Below are positions 56,765-64,000 of a DNA stretch of 64,000 nt, piece by piece. The position numbers and the translations under genes were made by a program. Under the pieces are notes generated by a model. That model did no database searches. It was not told where the DNA came from and saw only the letters and a list, made by a program, of their open reading frames with translations. Location: NCBI GenBank assembly GCA_037893245.1, contig JBAIAA010000262.1, forward strand, positions 2,542,001 through 2,606,000. Direction: 5' to 3'. The stretch's first letter is position 1. Each line of letters begins with the position of its first letter. The DNA comes from Crossaster papposus. Lineage: Eukaryota; Echinodermata; Asteroidea; Velatida; Solasteridae.

Positions 56765-58927
56765 TAGCAGAGCGAGGTTTCGATCTTCGGACCTCTGGGT
56801 TAAGGACCCAACACGCTTCCACTGCTCCACTTTACTTCATGTAAATTTAGAAACAGCAAACAAAATGAAAGCAGACATTCTAAAAACATTCTTAAATATT
56901 TATTAAATTTGAATAACAGTGAAGCAAAAATACCTCTTTAGCAGAGCGAGGTTTTGGTCTTCGGACCTCTGGGTTATGGGCCCAGCACGCACCCACTGCA
57001 ACACTCTGCGTAACTATTTTTAATGAAAATGAAATCAATATCAAGGAAATAATTATCCTGAGCAGACCGAGATTGTGGTCATCCGAACTCTCGGTTACTG
57101 ACCAAGAAAGTGTCTAATTCGTCACTCTGAGTCGAGTACCTCAAGTCATACCAAAAACGTGTAAGCAGAGCAAGGTTTCGATCTTCGGACCTCTGGGTTA
57201 AGGGCCCAGCACGCTTCCACTGCGCCACTCTACTTCATGTCAAGTTAGAAACAGCAAACAAAATGAAAGCAGACATTCTAAAAACATTCTAAAATATTTA
57301 TTACATTTGAATAACAGTGAAGCAAAAATACCTCTTTAGCAGAGCGAGGTTTTGGTCTTCGGACCTCTGGGTTATGGGCCCAGCACGCTCTCACTGCAAC
57401 ACTCTGCATAACTATTTTTAACGAAAATGAAATCACTATCAAGGAAATAATTATCCTGAGCAGACCGAGGTTGTGGTCATCCGAACTCTCGGTTACTGAC
57501 CAAGAAAGTGTCTAATTCGTCACTGTGAGTTGAGTACCTCAAGTCATACCAAAAACCTGTTAGCAGAGCGAGGTTTCGATTCTCGGACCTCTGGGTTATG
57601 GGCCCAACACGCTTCCACTGCTCCACTCTGCTTCATGTGAATTTAGAAACAGCAAACAAATTAAAGCAGACATTCTAAAAACATTCTAAAATAGTTATTA
57701 TATTTGAATAACAGTGAAGCAAAAATACCTCTTTAGCAGAGCGAGGTTTTGGTCTTCGGACCTCTGGGTTATGGGCCCAGCACGCTCCCACTGCAACACT
57801 CTGCGTAACTATTTTTAATGAAAATGAAATAACTATCAAGGAAATAATTATCCTGAGCAGACCGAGGTTGTGGTCATCTGAACTCTCGGTTACTGACCAA
57901 GAAAGTGTATACTTCGTCACTCTGAGTCGAGTACCTCAAGTCATACCTAAAACATGTTAGCAGAGCGAGGTTTCGATCTTCGTACCTCTGGGTTAAGGAC
58001 CCAACACGCTTCCACTGCGCCACTCTGCTTCATATAAATTTAGAAACAGCAAACGAATGGAAAGCAGACATTCTAAAAACATTTTAAAATATTTATTACA
58101 TTTGAATAACAGTGAAGCAAAAATACCTCTTTAGCAGAGCGAGGTTTTGGTCCTCGGACCTCTGGGTTATGTGCCCAGCACGCTCCCACTTCTCCACTTT
58201 ACTTCATGTAAATTTAGAAACAGCAAACAAAATGAAAGCAGACATTCTAAAAACATTCTAAAATATGTATTAAATTTGAATAACAGTGAAGCAAAAATAC
58301 CTCTTTAGCAGAGCGAGGTTTTGGTCTTCGGACCTCTGGGTTATGGGCCCAGCACGCACCCACTGCACCACTCTGCGTAACTATTTTGAATGAAAATGAA
58401 ATCAATATCAAGGAAATAATTATCCTGAGCAGACCGAGATTGTGGTCATCCGAACTCTCGGTTACTGACCAAGAAAGTGTCTAATTCGTCACTCTGAGTC
58501 GAGTACCTCAAGTCATACCAAAAACGTGTTAACAGAGCAAGGTTTCGATCTTCGGACCTCTGGGTTAAGGGCCCAGCACGCTTCCACTGCGCCACTCTAC
58601 TTCATGTCAAGTTAGAAACAGCAAACAAAATGAAAGCAGACATTCTAAAAACATTCTAAAATATTTATTACATTTGAATAACAGTGAAGCAAAAATACCT
58701 CTTTAGCAGAGCGAGGTTTTGGTCTTCGGACCTCTGGGTTATGGGCCCAGCACGCTCTCACTGCAACACTCTCCATAACTATTTTTAACGAAAATGAAAT
58801 CACTATCAAGGAAATAATTATCCTGAGCAGACCGAGGTTGTGGTCATCCGAACTCTCGGTTACTGACCAAGAAAGTGTCTAATTCGTCACTGTGAGTCGA
58901 GTACCTCAAGTCATACCAAAAACCTGT

Positions 58928-58999
58928 TAGCAGAGCGAGGTTTCGATTCTCGGACCTCTGGGTTATGGGCCCAGCACGCTTCCACTGCGCCACTCTGCT
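58928..58999 (-). tRNA. tRNA-iMet (CAT), G53A variant
   Basis: Same single change. Among the best-preserved copies of block E. Confidence 0.7.
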
Positions 59000-59722
59000 T
59001 CATGTGAATTGAGAAACAGCAAACAAATTAAAGCAGACATTCTAAAAACATTCTAAAATAGTTATTATATTTGAATAACAGTGAAGCAAACATACCTCTT
59101 TAGCAGAGCGAAGATTTGGTCTTCGGACCTCTGGGTTATGGGCCCAGCACGCTACCACTACACCACTCTGCGTAACTATTTTTAATGAAAATGAAATCAC
59201 TATCAAGGAAATAATTATCCTGAGCAGACCGAGGTTGTGGTCATCCGAACTCTCAGTTACTGACCAAGAAAGTGTCTACTTCGTCACTCTGAGTCGAGTA
59301 CCTCAAGTCATACCAAAAACATGTTAGCAGAGCGAGGTTTCGATCTTCGGACCTCTGGGTTAAGGACCCAACACGCTTCCACTGCTCCACTTTACTTCAT
59401 GTAAATTTAGAAACAGCAAACAAAATGAAAGCAGACATTCTAAAAACATTCTAAAATATTTATTAAATTTGAATAACAGTGAAGCAAAAATACCTCTTTA
59501 GCAGAGCGAGGTTTTGGTCTTCGGACCTCTGGGTTATGGGCCCAGCACGCTCCCACTGCAACACTCTGCGTATCTATTTTTAATGAAAATGAAATAACTA
59601 TCAAGGAAATAATTATCCTGAGCAGACCGAGGTTGTGGTCATCTGAACTCTCGGTTACTGACCAAGAAAGTGTATACTTCGTCACTCTGAGTCGAGTACC
59701 TCAAGTCATACCTAAAACATGT

Positions 59723-59794
59723 TAGCAGAGCGAGGTTTCGATCTTCGTACCTCTGGGTTTAGGACCCAACACGCTTCCACTGCGCCACTCTGCT
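59723..59794 (-). pseudogene. iMet-derived copy with anticodon CTA
   Basis: From the CTT lineage (58530-type neighbours) with one more change giving CTA, complementary to the stop codon UAG. The body has several other changes (A52-C62 mismatch, U27, U32, C48 hit), so activity is unlikely. Confidence 0.6.
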
Positions 59795-60692
59795 TCATAT
59801 AAATTTAGAAACAGCAAACGAATGGAAAGCAGACATTCTAAAAACATTTTAAAATATTTATTACATTTGAATAACAGTGAAGCAAAAATACCTCTTTAGC
59901 AGAGCGAGGTTTTGGTCCTCGGACCTCTGGGTTATGTGCCCAGCACGCTCCCACTGCTCCACTTTACTTCATGTAAATTTAGAAACAGCAAACAAAATGA
60001 AAGCAGACATTCTAAAAACATTCTAAAATATGTATTAAATTTGAATAACAGTGAAGCAAAAATACCTCTTTAGCAGAGCGAGGTTTTGGTCTTCGGACCT
60101 CTGGGTTATGGGCCCAGCACGCACCCACTGCAACACTCTGCGTAACTATTTTTAATGAAAATGAAATCAATATCAAGGAAATAATTATCCTGAGCAGACC
60201 GAGATTGTGGTCATCCGAACTCTCGGTTACTGACCAAGAAAGTGTCTAATTCGTCACTCTGAGTCGAGTACCTCAAGTCATACCAAAAACGTGTTAACAG
60301 AGCAAGGTTTCGATCTTCGGACCTCTGGGTTAAGGGCCCAGCACGCTTCCACTGCGCCACTCTACTTCATGTCAAGTTAGAAACAGCAAACAAAATGAAA
60401 GCAGACATTCTAAAAACATTCTAAAATATTTATTACATTTGAATAACAGTGAAGCAAAAATACCTCTTTAGCAGAGCGAGGTTTTGGTCTTCGGACCTCT
60501 GGGTTATGGGCCCAGCACGCTCTCACTGCAACACTCTCCATAACTATTTTTAACGAAAATGAAATCACTATCAAGGAAATAATTATCCTGAGCAGACCGA
60601 GGTTGTGGTCATCCGAACTCTCGGTTACTGACCAAGAAAGTGTCTAATTCGTCACTGTGAGTCGAGTACCTCAAGTCATACCAAAAACCTGT

Positions 60693-60764
60693 TAGCAGAG
60701 CGAGGTTTCGATTCTCGGACCTCTGGGTTATGGGCCCAGCACGCTTCCACTGCGCCACTCTGCT
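60693..60764 (-). tRNA. tRNA-iMet (CAT), G53A variant
   Basis: Partner of 58928, 1765 bp on. Confidence 0.7.
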
Positions 60765-62447
60765 TCATGTGAATTTAGAAACAGCAAACAAATTAAAGCA
60801 GACATTCTAAAAACATTCTAAAATAGTTATTATATTTGAATAACAGTGAAGCAAACATACCTCTTTAGCAGAGCGAAGATTTGGTCTTCGGACCTCTGGG
60901 TTATGGGCCCAGCACGCTACCACTGCACCACTCTGCGTAACTATTTTTAATGAAAATGAAATCAGTATCAAGGAAATAATTATCCTGAGCAGACCGAGGT
61001 TGTGGTCATCCGAACTCTCAGTTACTGACCAAGAAAGTGTCTACTTCGTCACTCTGAGTCGAGTACCTCAAGTCATACCAAAAACATGTTAGCAGAGCGA
61101 GGTTTCGATCTTCGGACCTCTGGGTTAAGGACCCAACACGCTTCCACTGCTCCACTTTACTTCATGTAAATTTAGAAACAGCAAACAAAATGAAAGCAGA
61201 CATTGTAAAAACATTCTAAAATATTTATTAAATTTTAATAACAGTGAAGCAAAAATACCTCTTTAGCAGAGCGAGGTTTTGGTCTTCGGACCTCTGGGTT
61301 ATGGGCCCAGCACGCTCCCACTGCAACACTCTGCGTAACTATTTTTAATGAAAATGAAATAACTATCAAGGAAATAATTATCCTGAGCAGACCGAGGTTG
61401 TGGTCATCTGAACTCTCGGTTACTGACCAAGAAAGTGTCTACTTCGTCACTCTGAGTCGCGTACCTCAAGTCATACCTAAAACATGTTAGCAGAGCGAGG
61501 TTTCGATCTTCGTACCTCTGGGTTAAGGACCCAACACGCTTCCACTGCGCCACTCTGCTTCATATAAATTTAGAAACAGCAAACGAATGGAAAGCAGACA
61601 TTCTAAAAACATTTTAAAATATTTATTACATTTGAATAACAGTGAAGCAAACATACCTCTTTAGCAGAGCGAGGTTTTGGTCCTCGGACCTCTGGGTTAT
61701 GTGCCCAGCACGCTCCCACTGCTCCACTTTACTTCATGTAAATTTAGAAACAGCAAACAAAATGAAAGCAGACATTCTAAAAACATTCTAAAATATTTAT
61801 TAAATTTGAATAACAGTGAAGCAAAAATAACTCTTTAGCAGAGCGAGGTTTTGATCTTCGGACCTCTGGGTTATGGGCCCAGCACGCACCCACTGCAACA
61901 CTCTGCGTAACTATTTTTAATGAAAATGAAATCAATATCAAGGAAATAATTATCCTGAGCAGACCGAGATTGTGGTCATCCGAACTCTCGGTTACTGACC
62001 AAGAAAGTGTCTAATTCGTCACTCTGAGTCGAGTACCTCAAGTCATACCAAAAACGTGTTAGCAGAGCAAGGTTTCGATCTTCGGACCTCTGGGTTAAGG
62101 GCCCAGCACGCTTCCACTGCGCAACTCTACTTCATATCAAGTTAGAAACAGCAAACAAAATGAAAGCAGACATTCTAAAAACATTCTAAAATATTTATTA
62201 CATTTGAATAACAGTGAAGCAAAAATACCTCTTTAGCAGAGCGAGGTTTTGGTCTTCGGACCTCTGGGTTATGGGCCCAGCACGCTCTCACTGCAACACT
62301 CTGTTTAACGAAAATGAAATCACTATCAAGGAAATAATTATCCTGAGCAGACCGAGGTTGTGGTCATCCGAACTCTCGGTTACTGACCAAGAAAGTGTAT
62401 AATTCGTCACTGTGAGTCGAGTACCTCAAGTCATACCAAAAACCTGT

Positions 62448-62519
62448 TAGCAGAGCGAGGTTTCGATTCTCGGACCTCTGGGTTATGGGCCCAGCACGCT
62501 TCCACTGCGCCACTCTGCT
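62448..62519 (-). tRNA. tRNA-iMet (CAT), G53A variant
   Basis: Third copy of this series. Confidence 0.7.
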
Positions 62520-63816
62520 TCATGTGAATTTAGAAACAGCAAACAAATTAAAGCAGACATTCTAAAAACATTCTAAAATAGTTATTATATTTGAATAACA
62601 GTGAAGCAAACATACCTCTTTAGCAGAGCGAAGATTTGGTCTTCGGACCTCTGGGTTATGGGCCCAGCACGCTACCACTGCACCACTCTGCGTAACTATT
62701 TTTAATGAAAATGAAATCACTATCAAGGAAATAATTATCCTGAGCAGACCGAGGTTGTGGTCATCCGAACTCTCAGTTACTGACCAAGAAAGTGTCTACT
62801 TCGTCACTCTGAGTCGAGTACCTCAAGTCATACCAAAAACATGTTAGCAGAGCGAGGTTTCGATCTTCGGACCTCTGGGTTATGTGCCCAGCACGCTCCC
62901 ACTGCTCCACTTTACTTCATGTAAATTTAGAAACAGCAAACAAAATGAAAGCAGACATTCTAAAAACATTCGAAAAATATTTATTAAATTTGAATAACAG
63001 TGAAGCAAAAATACCTCTTTAGCAGAGCGAGGTTTTGGTCTTCGGACCTCTGGGTTATGGGCCCAGCACGCACCCACTGCAACACTCTGCGTAACTATTT
63101 TTAATGAAAATGAAATCAATATCAAGGAAATAATTATCCTGAGCAGACCGAGATTGTGGTCATCCAAACTCTCGGTTACTGACCAAGAAAGTGTCTAATT
63201 CGTCACTCTGAGTCGAGTACCTCAAGTCATACCAAAAACGTGTTAGCAGAGCAAGGTTTCGATCTTCAGACCTCTGGGTTAAGGGCCCAGCACGCTTCCA
63301 CTGCGCCACTCTACTTCATGTAAAGTTAGAAACAGCAAACAAAATGAAAGCAGACATTCTAAAAACATTCTAAAATATTTATTACATTTGAATAACAGTG
63401 AAGCAAAAATACCTCCTTAGCAGAGCGAGGTTTTGGTCCTCGGACCTCTGGGTTATGTGCCCAGCACGCTCCCACTGATCCAATCTACTTCATGTAAATT
63501 TAGAAACAGCAAACAAAATAAAAGCATACATTCTAAAAACATTCTAAAATATTTATTAAATTTGAATAACAGTGAAGCAAAAATACCTCTTTAGCAGAGC
63601 GAGGTTTTGGTCTTCGGACCTCTGGGTTATGGGCCCAGCACGCTCTCACTGCAACACTCTGCATAACTATTTTTAACGAAAATGAAAATCTCTATCAAGG
63701 AAATAATTATCCTGAGCAGACCGAGGTTGTGGTCATCCGAACTCTCGGTTACTGACCAAGAAAATGTCTACTTCGTCACTCTGAGTCGAGTACCTCAAGT
63801 CATACCAAAAACTTGT

Positions 63817-63888
63817 TAGCAGAGCGATGTTTCGATCCTCGGACCTCTGGGTTATGGGCCCAGCACGCTTCCACTGCGCCACTCTGCT
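63817..63888 (-). tRNA. tRNA-iMet (CAT), C62A variant
   Basis: Single change, G52-A62 mismatch. T5 present. Last complete copy in the window. Confidence 0.65.
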
Positions 63889-64000
63889 TCATGTGAATTT
63901 AGAAACAGCAAACAAATTAAAGCAGACATTCTAAAAACATTCTAAAATAGTTATTATATTTGAATAACAGTGAAGCAAACATACCTCTTTAGCAGAGCGA

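Larger units (their letters stand above)
57163..62447 (-). repeat. Higher-order repeat, 1765 bp, about three copies
   Basis: Equivalent units: 57958/59723/61488, 58530/60295/62060, 59325/61090 and 58928/60693/62448. The last step shrinks to 1755 because unit 62234 lost 10 bp just past its tRNA. Confidence 0.8.
52934..64000 (-). repeat. tRNA-iMet tandem array, block E (no perfect copy)
   Basis: Class 2 starts: 53511, 54480, 54653, 55225, 56194, 56367, 58132, 59897, 61662, 63418. Class 3 starts: 53107, 53685, 54082, 54827, 55399, 55796, 56541, 56939, 57337, 57734, 58306, 58704, 59101, 59499, 60071, 60469, 60866, 61264, 61836, 62234, 62621, 63020, 63592, and 63990 (cut by the window end). Class 1-derived copies with anticodon CTT: 53337, 54306, 55051, 56020, 56765, 57163, 57958, 58530, 59325, 60295, 61090, 61488, 62060, 63244. 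Others: 52934 and 53909 (G53A, G12A), 55623 (the same with AAT), 57561 (G53A plus an altered 5' half), 62845 (chimera with class 2). The array continues beyond 64000. Confidence 0.93.

Noticed and set aside
59723..59794. Working amber suppressor tRNA
   Set aside because: The body carries several stem and core changes and the copy belongs to a decayed lineage.
2426..63167. Many open frames of 60-95 codons on both strands, repeated many times
   Set aside because: They are translations of the tRNA repeat and its spacers. The same peptides recur with the repeat period, and the frames cross tRNA genes. No domains or start contexts support them.
1..64000. tRNA-derived SINE family
   Set aside because: Units are strictly head to tail with no tail, no target-site duplications and no dispersed copies in the window. 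Tandem amplification explains them better.

Overview
The window is almost entirely one tandem array of initiator tRNA-Met (iMet, anticodon CAT) sequences. By eye I count about 325 iMet-like units, nearly all with the tRNA on the minus strand. The best copies are 72 nt and carry eukaryotic cytoplasmic initiator marks: A1:U72, three G:C pairs at the foot of the anticodon stem, C33, and the A54/A60 T-loop. There is no encoded CCA, and a pol III T5 run lies 5-8 nt past the gene. The anticodon stem resembles animal rather than plant iMet, so an animal, probably an invertebrate, is the best guess. I cannot name the species. I found no convincing protein-coding gene; almost all open frames are translations of the repeat.

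Two unit lengths build the array. The 174-bp unit is one 72-nt tRNA plus a 102-bp AT-rich spacer. The 224-bp unit is a tRNA-like copy (72), a 49-bp spacer, a second much older tRNA-like copy with anticodon AGT (72), and a 31-bp spacer. I use three classes. Class 1 has the intact iMet body. Class 2 has a changed T-loop (T55C, G57A), A11 and G20. Class 3 has the same T-loop change plus a damaged acceptor/D-arm, and always heads a 224-bp unit. Classes 2 and 3 keep the CAT anticodon arm and a T5 run but look like pseudogenes or repurposed copies.

Layout: 1-10263 array; 10264-11907 a 1644-bp non-repeat insertion that splits one spacer; 11908-33187 array with most consensus copies (20 of 27); 33188-40626 more degenerate array; about 40627-41036 a short inverted segment with one plus-strand iMet; 41037-52933 array rich in CTT-anticodon variants and truncated fusions; 52934-64000 array with no consensus copy. 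Higher-order repeats of about 1144, 1491, 1714, 1765, 1952, 2014, 2237, 2509 and 2686 bp are all sums of 174s and 224s, with small indels in some.

Twenty-seven minus-strand copies match the consensus at all 72 positions, and about 40 more carry one or two mild changes. If transcribed, this would be a large initiator tRNA supply. If silent, it is a tRNA-derived satellite. The sequence alone does not decide between these.
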